64,000 bases of DNA from Rossellomorea aquimaris (GCF_020172085.1 NZ_JAIVAT010000009.1:62001-126000); one strand, 5' to 3'. Shown: positions 50,968 to 59,901, numbered from the stretch's first letter. Numbers and translations are program-made. The notes: generated by a model not told the origin, from the sequence alone.

Positions 50968-51603
50968 ATGCAGAATCAACAGCAACCAAATGGGATGACC
51001 CAAGGATCGGGTATGCCGCCGAATATGATGAACGCCCAAAGTAAAAACCACGGTGGACATGAATTATTCGATGCCCATGAAATCATCGCCGGCATCATCA
51101 GCATGCTCGATCAGTATCAAATGTATGATCAACACATACAGGATCCTGAATTAAAAGATATCGTAAAGCGGCAGAGCGCTTTTGTGACGACGATGTATAA
51201 TACGATTGTAGGAAGCTTTTCAACGGGACACGATCCACAAGTCCCAACCCAGCAATACAAAATGTCCCAATCTCATACCACAACATACGGCATAAAACCG
51301 GGAGCTCCAAAAAAACCGAATCAGTCCGTTCAAGACCTATCAGACAAGGGCTTGTCTGCTTATATGCTGGGACAGACCAAATCATTGGCCTCACTCCTTG
51401 CCATGACGGCTCTCGAAATGACCAATCCCGTGTTGAGACGTGTTGTTGCCGACAGTGTACCGAATTTTATTGAAATGAGTTATGAAATTTTCCTATATCA
51501 GAATAAGCATGGGTACTATCAGGTTCCACAGCTGAACGATCAGGATATGACCCTGATGCTTAAAAGCTATACGGAGGTTCCACAGCAGAATCTCCCTCAA
51601 TAA
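50968..51603 (+). CDS. CotF-family spore coat protein
   Basis: 211 residues. The N-terminus is Gln/Asn/Met/Gly-rich, followed by a helical coat-F domain (FDAHEIIAGIISMLDQYQMYDQHIQDPELKDIVKRQ). The C-terminal half has LSAYMLGQTKSLASLLAMTALEMTNPVLRRVVADSVPNFIEMSYEI, typical of CotF-like proteins with a ferritin-like helical core. It would be assembled in the coat during sporulation. GGAGGAG precedes the ATG; a terminator follows. Confidence 0.85.
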   Translation: MQNQQQPNGMTQGSGMPPNMMNAQSKNHGGHELFDAHEIIAGIISMLDQYQMYDQHIQDPELKDIVKRQSAFVTTMYNTIVGSFSTGHDPQVPTQQYKMSQSHTTTYGIKPGAPKKPNQSVQDLSDKGLSAYMLGQTKSLASLLAMTALEMTNPVLRRVVADSVPNFIEMSYEIFLYQNKHGYYQVPQLNDQDMTLMLKSYTEVPQQNLPQ

Positions 51604-51612
51604 CCTCTCATT

Positions 51613-51640
51613 ACGCCTGCGCCAGGACGCAGGTGTTTTT
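51613..51640 (+). terminator. Terminator after cotF-like gene
   Basis: ACGCCTGCG (51613-51621) pairs with CGCAGGTGT (51628-51636, one G-T pair), then TTTTT. Confidence 0.8.
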
Positions 51641-51713
51641 TATTTTACCCGCCTCACTGAATGCTTCTCATACACATAGAATGAAGTGAAAATGAAACAG
51701 GAGGTGACCCAGG

Positions 51714-52208
51714 TTGATTCATACGGTAAAAACAGGAGAAACACTCGGACAGATTTCGAGGGACTACAGGACTCCACTTTCTGCCATCCTTACGTCTAAT
51801 CCAGGGATCAATCCAGATCAAATTTATCCTGGACAATTGATCACCATTCCCGGGATTCCCGATGCTACCGGCAATCCTTATAGAATTCAAGTGTCAGTTA
51901 ACAACCGCACTCTTCGTCTATTCAAGGATGGGGTTCAAGTGAAACAGTATCCTATCGCTGTGGGAAGGGTCCTATTCGAAACTCCTATTGGGGATTTCAT
52001 CATCATCAATAAAGCACCGAACCCCGGGGGTCCATTTGGAACGATGTGGATGAGCTTATCCAAAGAGAGTTATGGGATTCATGGAACAAATAACCCCGCT
52101 TCCATTGGAAATGCCGTATCAAAGGGATGTATACGGATGTACAACAAAGACGTGGAAGAGCTTGCAGGAATTGTACCGATCGGGACACCTGTATCCATCA
52201 TTCCATAA
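51714..52208 (+). CDS. ykuD: L,D-transpeptidase YkuD with LysM domain
   Basis: 164 residues, exactly the length of B. subtilis YkuD. LysM at about 1-47 ([17 protein letters not shown] through LITIPG) and the catalytic YkuD domain with [20 protein letters not shown], nucleophile Cys and His of the HGT motif. It cross-links peptidoglycan stem peptides, in B. subtilis during sporulation. TTG start with GGAGGTGA upstream. Ends in a bidirectional terminator. Confidence 0.93.
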   Translation: MIHTVKTGETLGQISRDYRTPLSAILTSNPGINPDQIYPGQLITIPGIPDATGNPYRIQVSVNNRTLRLFKDGVQVKQYPIAVGRVLFETPIGDFIIINKAPNPGGPFGTMWMSLSKESYGIHGTNNPASIGNAVSKGCIRMYNKDVEELAGIVPIGTPVSIIP

Positions 52209-52213
52209 AGAAA

Positions 52214-52243
52214 AAAGTGTATAGAGAAGACACTATACACTTT
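52214..52243. terminator. Bidirectional terminator of ykuD and hom-ask operon
   Basis: AAAGTGTATAG (52214-52224) and CTATACACTTT (52233-52243) are perfect complements; on the minus strand six T residues follow. Confidence 0.82.
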
Positions 52244-52247
52244 CCCT

Positions 52248-53444
52248 TTATAATACAGCCCTTTTGGGTTCCATATAATCCAAACCAAAGTGCATGTGAA
52301 GAATTCTTGCGGCCTTTTCAACATCAAAGCGATCGACAAGGGCACTTAGACCAACCGATGATTCCCATACCGACACCTTTCCAATATGATAATCATGAAA
52401 AACATTCGTCACCTTTTCTTTTACTTCTCCCGAAGAAGGGATGCTTCCTATCACACATACTTTCGATAAGCCTTCCTTTATTTCAAAATGGGAGTAAGCT
52501 CCTTTATACCCACTGACGATTTTTTTCACTGAGTGAACAACCTGGTCTTTTATGATCAGGGCCAGGTCTTGATGATGCTTGATTCTTTCTGTTTCGATAT
52601 GGTGAGAATCCAGATCGTATAGAATCAACGATTCCCCTCCTTCGCATCCATGGATGGTGAGGACCGAAATATCCTTCTGGAGCGCTACGCCGACTATATT
52701 TCCGTTCTTTTGGACTTTGTCACTGATGAGGGATCCCCGCCCCTCCTTTAAACTTGAACGAACAATCAAAGGTACATGGTGTTCCTTTGCGTGTTTAATC
52801 GCTCTTGGGTGCAGGACGTTTGCTCCCATCGTGGCAAACCGGAGCATGTCAGCATACGATAATCCCTCGATTTTGGCAGCACGGGGTACCACTCTTGGAT
52901 CTGAGGTATACACTCCATCCACATCCGTGTAAATGTCACATCGATCTGCTTTCAAGGCGGAAGCGAGTGCTGCTGCCGTCGTATCTGAACCACCCCTCCC
53001 CAAGGTTGTGAGTTCACCATCTTCTGTAACTCCTTGAAAACCGGCAACCACTACGATCCGTCCTTCGGATAATTCTTTCTTAATCCTTCCGGTATCAATG
53101 GATGTAATTTTGGCATTTCCAAACACCGAGTCTGTTCGGATTCCCGCCTGCTTGCCGGTCAGGGACACTGCCTCCATCCCCTTATGTTGAAGGGCCATTG
53201 TCAGCAGAGAAATCGTGACCTGCTCTCCTGTTGCAAGCAGCATATCCATTTCCCTTTTTCGAGGAACATCCGATAGTTCACCCGCAAGCTTGACAAGGGT
53301 ATCCGTCGTTCTAGCCATGGCCGATACGACAACCACAACGTCATTTCCCTTTTCCTTTTCTTTTATGACATAACCTGCCACCCGCTTAATTCGATCCGCA
53401 GAACCTACAGAGGTTCCACCAAATTTCTGAACGATGATACTCAA
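52248..53444 (-). CDS. Aspartate kinase of the SAM-riboswitch hom-ask operon
   Basis: 398 residues. The kinase domain is nearly the same as the siderophore-linked paralogue (VQKFGGTSVGS, LLATGEQVT, LGRGGSDTTAAALA, TDVDGVYTSDPR, GANVLHPRAIKHAK). The C-terminal ACT part differs strongly (IHGCEGGESLILYDLDSHHIE, WESSVGLSALVD). It supplies aspartyl phosphate to the aspartate-family pathway. It follows homoserine dehydrogenase by 44 bases and shares its riboswitch, which points to methionine supply. Feedback ligand not predictable. Confidence 0.9.
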   Translation of the reverse strand: MSIIVQKFGGTSVGSADRIKRVAGYVIKEKEKGNDVVVVVSAMARTTDTLVKLAGELSDVPRKREMDMLLATGEQVTISLLTMALQHKGMEAVSLTGKQAGIRTDSVFGNAKITSIDTGRIKKELSEGRIVVVAGFQGVTEDGELTTLGRGGSDTTAAALASALKADRCDIYTDVDGVYTSDPRVVPRAAKIEGLSYADMLRFATMGANVLHPRAIKHAKEHHVPLIVRSSLKEGRGSLISDKVQKNGNIVGVALQKDISVLTIHGCEGGESLILYDLDSHHIETERIKHHQDLALIIKDQVVHSVKKIVSGYKGAYSHFEIKEGLSKVCVIGSIPSSGEVKEKVTNVFHDYHIGKVSVWESSVGLSALVDRFDVEKAARILHMHFGLDYMEPKRAVL

Positions 53445-53488
53445 GTGATCCCCTACTTTCTTTCAGATCTATTTACTCCCAAAAGGTC

Positions 53489-54736
53489 TCAGTAAACGGC
53501 CACGCCTTCCTTCACTTCATTCTCAAGAGGAATTTCGTCCAGGATGGAAACCGCCTGAATCTGCTCCTGTGATTGAAGAAGCGCTTCTATGTCCTCTTTC
53601 TTTCCTTCCACAAATACGTACAGGTGACTGCCCAGCTGAATTCGGTCCTTTAATGTGAAGAGCGTAATCCAGCTTTGATATTCTTCATTTGCTCGGACAC
53701 GCAAGACCCATTGCCCACTGCTACCTTCTCGAATCTCCTCATTGTGCACCGTGCTTTCAGGAGAATCCGTGTATTTCCCTTGTATCAACGAAAGAAAATC
53801 CTCCACCATGGCACTTCCCGTCGGACGTTTTCCCGCACCGGGCCCAAGCAGTGTGACTCTCCCCACCAGGCTTCCCTTCAGTGAAACCGCATTTTCCACA
53901 TCCTCCACCCCGTAAAAAGGATGGGTGTCGTGGACCAGGATCGGCTTTACTTCACCCTTGATTCGATTGAATCCGTCGCGTTCCAAAGAACCTACATGTT
54001 TAAAGCGCAACCTGAAGGACTCGGCTGCCTGCAGCCATTCTGCCGTCAAGTGCGTGATCCCTTTACGCCTGACATCCTTCCACTCTGGCTGCCTGCCAAA
54101 AGCCGTCTGACTCAGAATGAGGAGTTTATAAAATGCATCGTACCCTTCAATATCGCTCGTTGGATCCGCCTCTGCATACCCCTTTTCTTGAGACTGCTTC
54201 AGGGCGGCTTCAAAGGAAAGTCCCTGCTTCCTCATTTGGGATAGAATAAAGTTGGATGTCCCGTTTAAGATTCCCTGGATACTTCTGATTTCATTTACCT
54301 TTAGAAGTTGACGGATGGTGCCGATGACCGGGATTCCTCCCGCTGTGGTCGCTTCGAAACCAACTGAAACCCCATGATTCAAAGCCTTTTCCAATAGATC
54401 AGGTCCATATTTGGCAAACATGGCTTTATTGGCCGTGACGATGTGGATCCCTTTCTCAATCGCTTCGGATAAATACGTATAACACGGCTCTTCTCCTACA
54501 ATCGCTTCGAAAATCACATGAAGATCCGGGATCTCTAGTATGTCTTTAAACTCTGTGGTGACTTTAATTGAAGGGTTGATTTCCCTTTTCTTAGCGGGGT
54601 CCTTGATGAGGATCGCCCTCACTTTCACCTCTTTGCCGAGTGCTTCCTTCAATCTGTCCTGATGAGTTTCAATAGCCTCACAGACCCCTTGACCAACGGT
54701 CCCAAACCCCAGAATCGCCACATTTATCACTGACAT
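53489..54736 (-). CDS. hom: Homoserine dehydrogenase
   Basis: 415 residues. NAD(P) motif LGFGTVGQGV at the N-terminus; catalytic region GILNGTSNFILSQMRKQG and AEADPTSDIEGYDAFYKLLIL with the substrate Asp and Lys; GPGAGKRPTGSAMVEDF; C-terminal ACT domain (about 345-400). It reduces aspartate semialdehyde to homoserine, toward methionine and threonine. AAGGAGG precedes the ATG. First gene after the SAM-I riboswitch, so repressed when S-adenosylmethionine is plentiful. Confidence 0.93.
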   Translation of the reverse strand: MSVINVAILGFGTVGQGVCEAIETHQDRLKEALGKEVKVRAILIKDPAKKREINPSIKVTTEFKDILEIPDLHVIFEAIVGEEPCYTYLSEAIEKGIHIVTANKAMFAKYGPDLLEKALNHGVSVGFEATTAGGIPVIGTIRQLLKVNEIRSIQGILNGTSNFILSQMRKQGLSFEAALKQSQEKGYAEADPTSDIEGYDAFYKLLILSQTAFGRQPEWKDVRRKGITHLTAEWLQAAESFRLRFKHVGSLERDGFNRIKGEVKPILVHDTHPFYGVEDVENAVSLKGSLVGRVTLLGPGAGKRPTGSAMVEDFLSLIQGKYTDSPESTVHNEEIREGSSGQWVLRVRANEEYQSWITLFTLKDRIQLGSHLYVFVEGKKEDIEALLQSQEQIQAVSILDEIPLENEVKEGVAVY

Positions 54737-54830
54737 CTTTCAGCCTCCTTATCCTTCTAAGATCATACATACAATTGATTCATTCCTGCCTGAAGATCCA
54801 CTGGGCGTGGTGGAAAGAGGATATAAAGAA

Positions 54831-54985
54831 AAGCCCTCTTCTTGTAAGAAGAGGGCTTCATATACATGCTCCTCCCCTTATCTTCCAGATCCACATGGAA
54901 TCTGTAGGAATTGGCACCTTTACAGACTAATCCTGCAGGTTGCCGGGCTTCATCGGGCCTATCCCTCCGCCGCTCTTGATAAGAG
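54831..54985 (-). promoter_or_regulatory. SAM-I riboswitch (S-box) with terminator
   Basis: On the minus strand the leader runs CTCTTATCAAGAG, then GGCGGAGGGATAGGCCC, GATGAAGCCCGGCAACC, GGTGCCAATTCC, and closes with GATAAG (aptamer 54985-54877): the conserved S-box blocks in order. It is followed by terminator arms AAGCCCTCTTCTT (54858-54846) and AAGAAGAGGGCTT (54843-54831) and T residues. It controls hom-ask by SAM-dependent termination. Confidence 0.95.
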
Positions 54986-55242
54986 ATATAACGTTATGTT
55001 TTCACTTGATATTTGAGTATGAATTGGATTATATAGGGGATTCATTCCATCGTCAATACCATTTTCATTATTTTTTAAAAATTCTTTCTACTGTCCCGAA
55101 TGACATTATTTCCAATAGGTTTACTACGTTTTCATAAAAAACTACAGCCTCTATCAATCTATTTTTCATTAAGGAGGTTTTAACCGGTACAGGCAGGGAA
55201 AACTAACCCATATCCATTTACTAGAAAGGATTCGTTTTCATT
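54986..55242. other. Intergenic region between S-box leader and DUF2254 gene
   Basis: A/T-rich; should contain the S-box promoter (minus) and the DUF2254 promoter (plus), which I could not define. AAGGAGG at 55172 is not followed by a start codon at usable spacing. No gene or repeat seen. Confidence 0.5.
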
Positions 55243-56628
55243 ATGTTAGAAAAAATACTCCCTTCATCCATCCGGAAATACTTGCTCATGTCAAAACGTC
55301 AGCGTATGCATGAGATTCGCCTGACCATTTGGTATATGCCTTTCTTGTACATATGTCTTTCCATACTGCTCGTCGTCATTACTCTTTATTTAGACCTTCA
55401 ACTGGAAATCTCTCAGTATATGTCCGATTTTTTAAGTATGGATGCTTCTGTCACCAGAATTCTGGTGAGCACACTGATCGGCGGCGTTCTGACACTCAGT
55501 GCCTTCACACTTAACTCTCTGCTTGTCGTGTTGACGACGTTCAGCGGACAGTTTTCACCAAGAATGCTATTGAATTTTATATCGGACAAACAGACACAGC
55601 ACGCCCTCGGTATTTTCAATGGCAGTTTTGTTTACGTGCTCCTTCTGTTTCTGTTTATCGGAAGTTCAAAGAAGGAAATGTTTGTCGCTGCACCCATGAT
55701 CACGATTGGACTGGCCTTTCTATCAGCTATTACCTTCATCTTTTTTATTAACCATGTGTCTACATGGATGCAGGTCCATAATATTACGTACAATATGAAG
55801 CAGGTGTCTGAAGGGATGATCCACCAGACTCTGAAGAAAGATCTAGAAGCACATCGCACCACTGAAACTGGGGACATCATGGAAGAAGAAAAGAAAAACA
55901 TCGTTCACGTGAAGGCTAAAAGTTCAGGATACATTCAATTAGTCGATTTTCAGGGAATGATCCAACTTGCACAGAGAGAGGATCTTGTCCTTCAACTTCA
56001 TTACAAAGTGGGCGATTATGTTCTCGCCGGCAATGAGTTATTAAGCATATGGGGGCCTGAAACAGCCAACATCTCCATTGATTCTTATCTGCACTTTATT
56101 GAGATGGGGCATAAAGAAACAGAGATTCAAGACCTGCAGATGGGAATTCATAAACTCGCAGAGGTGGCGATTAAATCATTGGGAAATGATGATCCCAAAA
56201 CGGCCTCCAACACCATTGACCAGATGGCCGATTTGATGCTAACGGTTGAGGATCAATTATCCTTCACTCCATATTTAATCGATCAACATGACAGGATCCG
56301 CGTCATTCTTCAATCAGAACCATTTAATTATTATTTATATCGTGGATTTGGATATATCCGTCACTATGCCAAAGACAACCACCTAATCATAACGGAAATT
56401 GTAAGGGCACTGGCCCTCTTGGCTGAATCCACTCAACCTTCAAAACATCATGACCTTTGGGAATTCGCCTGCAACACCATTGATCATATCGAAAGAGAAG
56501 TCATCTACGAATTAGACAAGACCTTTCTTCTCCAAGAAGTTCATAAGCTGGCACGGCTCACGGGCAATCTGAAGGAGTATAAAAAAATCGAAAGTAAATT
56601 CTATCCGAACGCGAATGAAAACACGTAA
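55243..56628 (+). CDS. DUF2254 membrane protein
   Basis: 461 residues. Four N-terminal membrane segments (FLYICLSILLVVITLYL, ILVSTLIGGVLTLSAFTLNSLLVVLTTF, SFVYVLLLFLFIGSS, PMITIGLAFLSAITFIFFI) are followed by a long soluble part with AKSSGYIQLVDFQGM and YVLAGNELLSIWG. The QFSPRMLLNFISDKQTQHALGIF block is the DUF2254 signature. Function unknown. GAAAGGAT lies upstream at a slightly long distance. Monocistronic. Confidence 0.88.
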   Translation: MLEKILPSSIRKYLLMSKRQRMHEIRLTIWYMPFLYICLSILLVVITLYLDLQLEISQYMSDFLSMDASVTRILVSTLIGGVLTLSAFTLNSLLVVLTTFSGQFSPRMLLNFISDKQTQHALGIFNGSFVYVLLLFLFIGSSKKEMFVAAPMITIGLAFLSAITFIFFINHVSTWMQVHNITYNMKQVSEGMIHQTLKKDLEAHRTTETGDIMEEEKKNIVHVKAKSSGYIQLVDFQGMIQLAQREDLVLQLHYKVGDYVLAGNELLSIWGPETANISIDSYLHFIEMGHKETEIQDLQMGIHKLAEVAIKSLGNDDPKTASNTIDQMADLMLTVEDQLSFTPYLIDQHDRIRVILQSEPFNYYLYRGFGYIRHYAKDNHLIITEIVRALALLAESTQPSKHHDLWEFACNTIDHIEREVIYELDKTFLLQEVHKLARLTGNLKEYKKIESKFYPNANENT

Positions 56629-56665
56629 AAAGCTTCATTTCTCTTGTTGAGAAATGAAGCTTTTT
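56627..56665. terminator. Bidirectional terminator after DUF2254 gene
   Basis: AAAAAGCTTCATTTCTC (56627-56643) and GAGAAATGAAGCTTTTT (56649-56665), a perfect 17-bp stem. Confidence 0.9.
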
Positions 56666-56673
56666 ATTAGGGA

Positions 56674-56934
56674 TTATATCCACGTTTCGACAATGCTGGA
56701 ATCTTCTCCTTGGGCTTTCGGTACACGTGAGAATCGATCTGGGATTTCACTTCTGACCGCTTCTAACGTAGGTCTCATCAAAATGGTGTGGGTCGGTTGA
56801 TTCACTTCGAACAGTCTTGCGACATACATACCTTGATAATCTTTAGGACTACAGTAGATACAGATGATTGGCAGTTTGTAATTATTTAATTCCACCTCAT
56901 CAAATGATGATATTAGACGATCTGGATTTTCCAT
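56674..56934 (-). CDS. Uncharacterised 86-aa protein downstream of HTH-TPR regulator
   Basis: 86 residues: SSFDEVELNNYKLPIICIYCSP, then MYVARLFEVNQPTHTILMRPTLEAVRSEIP. A mixed alpha/beta layout without signal or membrane segment; ICIYCSP has two cysteines of a possible CxxC-like pair (C-I-Y-C). GGAGAG precedes the ATG. It follows the regulator by 32 bases on the same strand, so they are likely cotranscribed. Family not recognised. Confidence 0.65.
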   Translation of the reverse strand: MENPDRLISSFDEVELNNYKLPIICIYCSPKDYQGMYVARLFEVNQPTHTILMRPTLEAVRSEIPDRFSRVPKAQGEDSSIVETWI

Positions 56935-56966
56935 CGACTCTCTCCTTTACTCGTTCTTTTGAATAA

Positions 56967-58181
56967 TCAGCTTATGCACTCTTTTTTTCCATCCAGTTGA
57001 TGATGGTTGTATAGCTTCTGGATATAGTAATTACACTGAGAATATTGTCTTTCTTCCTTCGACAGAGGAATAATAACATTCTCCATATATTGATAATACG
57101 CTTCCTCTCCCTCATGGACCCTGATACTAAGCATCGTAAATAGGTGCTCTTTGTAGGAAGCCTTCATGGTTCTCGAATAAAGAAGTCCTTCTTCTATTAA
57201 ACTTTCAAATCTTTCATTATTTACAGGGCCGTCAACATTCAGGGAACTATCAATATAGCCAAAAAGAATACTGACATAGTCTTCGGTAGGAGACTCATGT
57301 TTCACTAAGCCAAAAGCTGATTGAAATGCTTCCTTTGCCTTTCCATCCTGCATGACCTCTCGATAGAGTCCTCCCAAATTCAAGTAAAGAATAGCTTTCC
57401 TTCTATGGTCATGTAGATTATCACAATGCTGTATCAGCTCATCATACTTCTCTACTAGTGTTTGGAGACTTCCCTCTACATTTTTGCCTTCCGCTGCCAA
57501 CTGAATGGTAGCTGCGTCAATACATCTTGTAAAATTAAACGTTTCTTTGAAGTAATTCAGGGCAAGCTGACTATATCCCAGTGACTTGTCATACTGCCCT
57601 AACTTATGATAGCCCATCGACATATGGTAATAGGATTCAGGATTGGAGTAAATGTCCCGATCGATTTTCTCCAAATACGTAATGGCTTCTTGTGGATTAC
57701 CTTTCTCAAGCTCGTACATCCCTTTAAAGTGATAGTATAATTGAAAGTCATAATCGTACATATGAAAAGAAAGACGCTTATTAGAAAATTGACCTAAATA
57801 GAATGCGGCTTCTTTCAGTTCACCTTTCATCATTAAGTACCTTGCTTTCAATAGCTTATAAGTACCATTCAACGTTTCGATTTTGATAAGGGGATTTTGT
57901 TCAATGGTTCCCTTCAATAACTCGATCTTTCCATTTACCTGCTTGATCATGACATCATGCCACAGTTCCAAATCCAGTCGTAATTTTTTAAAAACTTTTA
58001 ACTCTTTCTCGATATTGATATGTAATCGTTGATTGAACAAATCAACTTTATCTTTCGTTACCTGTAAGTGCCCACTTTCAATTTTACTAATATGGCCTGG
58101 AGTACAAACCCCTGCCCCCATTTGTTTCTGAGTCATCCCTTTATAGATGCGAAAGTATTTAATAAATGCCCCAATATCCAT
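56967..58181 (-). CDS. HTH-TPR transcriptional regulator, RRNPP-like
   Basis: 404 residues from the ATG at 58181, preceded by GGGGG (weak). N-terminal XRE-type helix-turn-helix (IGAFIKYFRIYKGMTQKQMGAGVCTPGHISKIESG), then a long array of TPR-like helix pairs (for example QLYYHFKGMYELEKGNPQEAITYLEKI, YYHMSMGYHKLGQYDKSLGYSQLAL). Length and layout match NprR/PlcR-type regulators that bind short secreted peptides. No pheromone precursor was found next to it; the 86-aa gene follows. Target genes unknown; the secreted proteases nearby are possible. Confidence 0.78.
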   Translation of the reverse strand: MDIGAFIKYFRIYKGMTQKQMGAGVCTPGHISKIESGHLQVTKDKVDLFNQRLHINIEKELKVFKKLRLDLELWHDVMIKQVNGKIELLKGTIEQNPLIKIETLNGTYKLLKARYLMMKGELKEAAFYLGQFSNKRLSFHMYDYDFQLYYHFKGMYELEKGNPQEAITYLEKIDRDIYSNPESYYHMSMGYHKLGQYDKSLGYSQLALNYFKETFNFTRCIDAATIQLAAEGKNVEGSLQTLVEKYDELIQHCDNLHDHRRKAILYLNLGGLYREVMQDGKAKEAFQSAFGLVKHESPTEDYVSILFGYIDSSLNVDGPVNNERFESLIEEGLLYSRTMKASYKEHLFTMLSIRVHEGEEAYYQYMENVIIPLSKEERQYSQCNYYIQKLYNHHQLDGKKECIS

Positions 58182-58547
58182 TATCCAACCCCCATGATGA
58201 CTTAGTAGAAATCTCGTTCCTCTCAAAAACAGGTTTACCGCTTTATCTTTTTTTATAGCGGAATACATTCTACTAATATTATACTAAGAAATAATCACGA
58301 AGAAATTGGGGTTTTCCACAGGCATAAGATTTCCCAAATAGAGACTTTATACCTATTTATTTTCTTTAGCATACTACTTCAATAAAAAGTTTTCATATCT
58401 TCTCCCTACTATTTCAACTATTTTTACAATCATTTGAAATCAAAAGAAAAACCAACTAGTCCTTTGTGCTTACTCCATTTTCCCAACTTGGGACACTCAC
58501 GCTTACTATTTTGAGAAAATGTTTTTTATGGACTCCGTTTATACATA
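58182..58547. other. AT-rich region upstream of HTH-TPR gene
   Basis: No gene seen. A minus-strand TATAAT at 58283-58278 could be the -10 of the HTH-TPR gene, with a leader of about 90 bases; no good -35 is present. Short plus-strand frames here lack ribosome binding sites. Confidence 0.4.
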
Positions 58548-58571
58548 TAGAAAGCCACACTTATGGTGGCT
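58548..58571 (-). terminator. Terminator after prodomain-like lipoprotein gene
   Basis: AGCCAC (58553-58558) pairs with GTGGCT (58566-58571); on the minus strand followed by TTCTAT. Confidence 0.6.
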
Positions 58572-58574
58572 ATT

Positions 58575-59075
58575 TTATTCCATTCGATTGGAAGGCTGGA
58601 TTGGCGGTTCAAGCTGTAGTTCCTTATTTCGATAAATCTTGGAAATAACAGCAGATCCCATCAATCGCTTAATTTCATTCGCAGGCAATTCCATAGATAC
58701 CCCGTTAAAAGCTGTTTTATAACGATGGAGGATGTGATACTCCACTTCATTTTTTTCTAAAAAGAGATAAAGTTCCTTCTCGAACTCCCTGTGACTTTTT
58801 TCAACTTCCTCTTTAGCTGATTCCAGTGTCAGCTCTACTCCTTGAGTTTTTGCTTCCAAGACGGCCACTTTTGCTGGTTTGGTCTTAAATTCTATGATGA
58901 TAGATTTAGTCTCCCCACTCGACAGATCAAGTTCCGGATCCACTTTAATCGATGAATTCATTGTTTCTTCCACCACCTGTGTTTCTATTTTTTCACCCAT
59001 GTCCCCTTCATTCATACAACCACTCACGAATATCAATGACAGTACGAATAAGGCCCTACAATACCACTTCTTCAT
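58575..59075 (-). CDS. Lipoprotein consisting of a subtilase prodomain (inhibitor I9-like)
   Basis: 166 residues with lipoprotein signal (FVLSLIFVSGC, Cys20), a 40-residue acidic linker, then an I9-like domain: SIIIEFKTKPAKVAV, AKEEVEKSHREFEKEL, YHILHRYKTAFNGVSMELPA and VISKIYRNKELQLEPP. By eye about 25 of 46 C-terminal positions equal the prodomain of the subtilase at 60221-64000, and it ends where that enzyme's catalytic domain would begin. It has its own AAAGGAG and terminator, so it looks like an intact gene, not a fragment. A role as surface-held inhibitor or folding aid is inference. Confidence 0.8.
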   Translation of the reverse strand: MKKWYCRALFVLSLIFVSGCMNEGDMGEKIETQVVEETMNSSIKVDPELDLSSGETKSIIIEFKTKPAKVAVLEAKTQGVELTLESAKEEVEKSHREFEKELYLFLEKNEVEYHILHRYKTAFNGVSMELPANEIKRLMGSAVISKIYRNKELQLEPPIQPSNRME

Positions 59076-59103
59076 GGATAATCAATCTCCTTTATCAAAT
59101 AGT

Positions 59104-59140
59104 AAAAAAGACAATCCTTCGGAATGGGGATTGTCTTTTT
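59104..59140 (-). terminator. Terminator after sleB-like gene
   Basis: AAAAAGACAATCC pairs with GGATTGTCTTTTT around a short loop; T-run on the minus strand. Confidence 0.85.
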
Positions 59141-59193
59141 AATCGTATGCGTATGTCCTGTGATCGTTCGTTTTGGAATCTGAACTCCCGCTT

Positions 59194-59901
59194 CTACTTG
59201 CAAAAAATATGTTTTCCGATTTGCTTGATCTGTGGACGACTCCAAATCCAGCTGCTTGTTGCTGTATCAGGATTGAAGTAATAAATCGCTCCATCACTTG
59301 GATCCCACCCATTGACTGCGTCAAGTACAGCTTTTTTCGCTGTTTCATTCGGAGTCAGGTTGATTTGTCCATCTGCCACAGCGGTAAATGCCCCCGGCTC
59401 ATAGATCACTCCAGCAACGGTGTTAGGAAATGAGGAACTCCTCACTCGGTTAAGGATTACTGCAGCGACTGCTACTTGACCGGTGTATGATTCACCTCGT
59501 GATTCACCGTAAACGGCATTGGCCATTAATTGAATATCGTTTTGAGAGAATCCATTCGGAACATTTGAACTCCCCCCTGTTGATCCTCCCTTATCATAAA
59601 CAGTGGCTTTGACTAATTTTTCTTTTGTTTTTGGGCCGACGACTCCATCAACCCGTAATCCGAATTCATCCTGGAAAATCCGCACAGCCCAATATGTATT
59701 GTATCCAAACACGCCATCCACTTTACTTGTGTAAAATCCGATGTACTTTAACCGTGATTGTAATTCTATGACATCTTCTCCCGTTGCTCCCCTTTGAAGA
59801 ACTTGAGAGGAGAAAGCATTTACTTCTGCTTGTTGTCCGCTTCCGACAAAAAATAAGCCAGATATAAAGAGAATGGTTATGAAAAATTTGAGTTTTGACA
59901 T
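59194..59901 (-). CDS. SleB-type cell wall hydrolase with peptidoglycan-binding domain
   Basis: 235 residues: signal peptide (to about AEVNA), a PG_binding_1 domain (GATGEDVIELQSRLKYIGFYTSKVDGVFG...VDGVVGPKTKEKL), a Gly/Ser linker and a SleB/CwlJ hydrolase_2 domain (NDIQLMANAVYGESRGESYTGQVAVAAVILNRVRSSSFPNTVAGVIYEPGAF). The Glu of GESRGES is the expected catalytic residue. The family lyses spore cortex as a lytic transglycosylase. No ypeB follows, unlike canonical sleB. The ATG at 59901 has GGAGG upstream. Could be a vegetative paralogue. Confidence 0.88.
   Translation of the reverse strand: MSKLKFFITILFISGLFFVGSGQQAEVNAFSSQVLQRGATGEDVIELQSRLKYIGFYTSKVDGVFGYNTYWAVRIFQDEFGLRVDGVVGPKTKEKLVKATVYDKGGSTGGSSNVPNGFSQNDIQLMANAVYGESRGESYTGQVAVAAVILNRVRSSSFPNTVAGVIYEPGAFTAVADGQINLTPNETAKKAVLDAVNGWDPSDGAIYYFNPDTATSSWIWSRPQIKQIGKHIFCK

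Noticed and set aside
55172-55200. Small gene after AAGGAGG at 55172
   Set aside because: No ATG, GTG or TTG at usable distance.
56674-56966. NprX-like pheromone precursor after the HTH-TPR gene
   Set aside because: The region encodes an 86-aa protein without signal peptide; no short secreted peptide frame was seen.
58575-59075. Degraded subtilase pseudogene
   Set aside because: The frame is intact with lipobox, ribosome binding site, natural stop and terminator; no catalytic-domain remnants follow.
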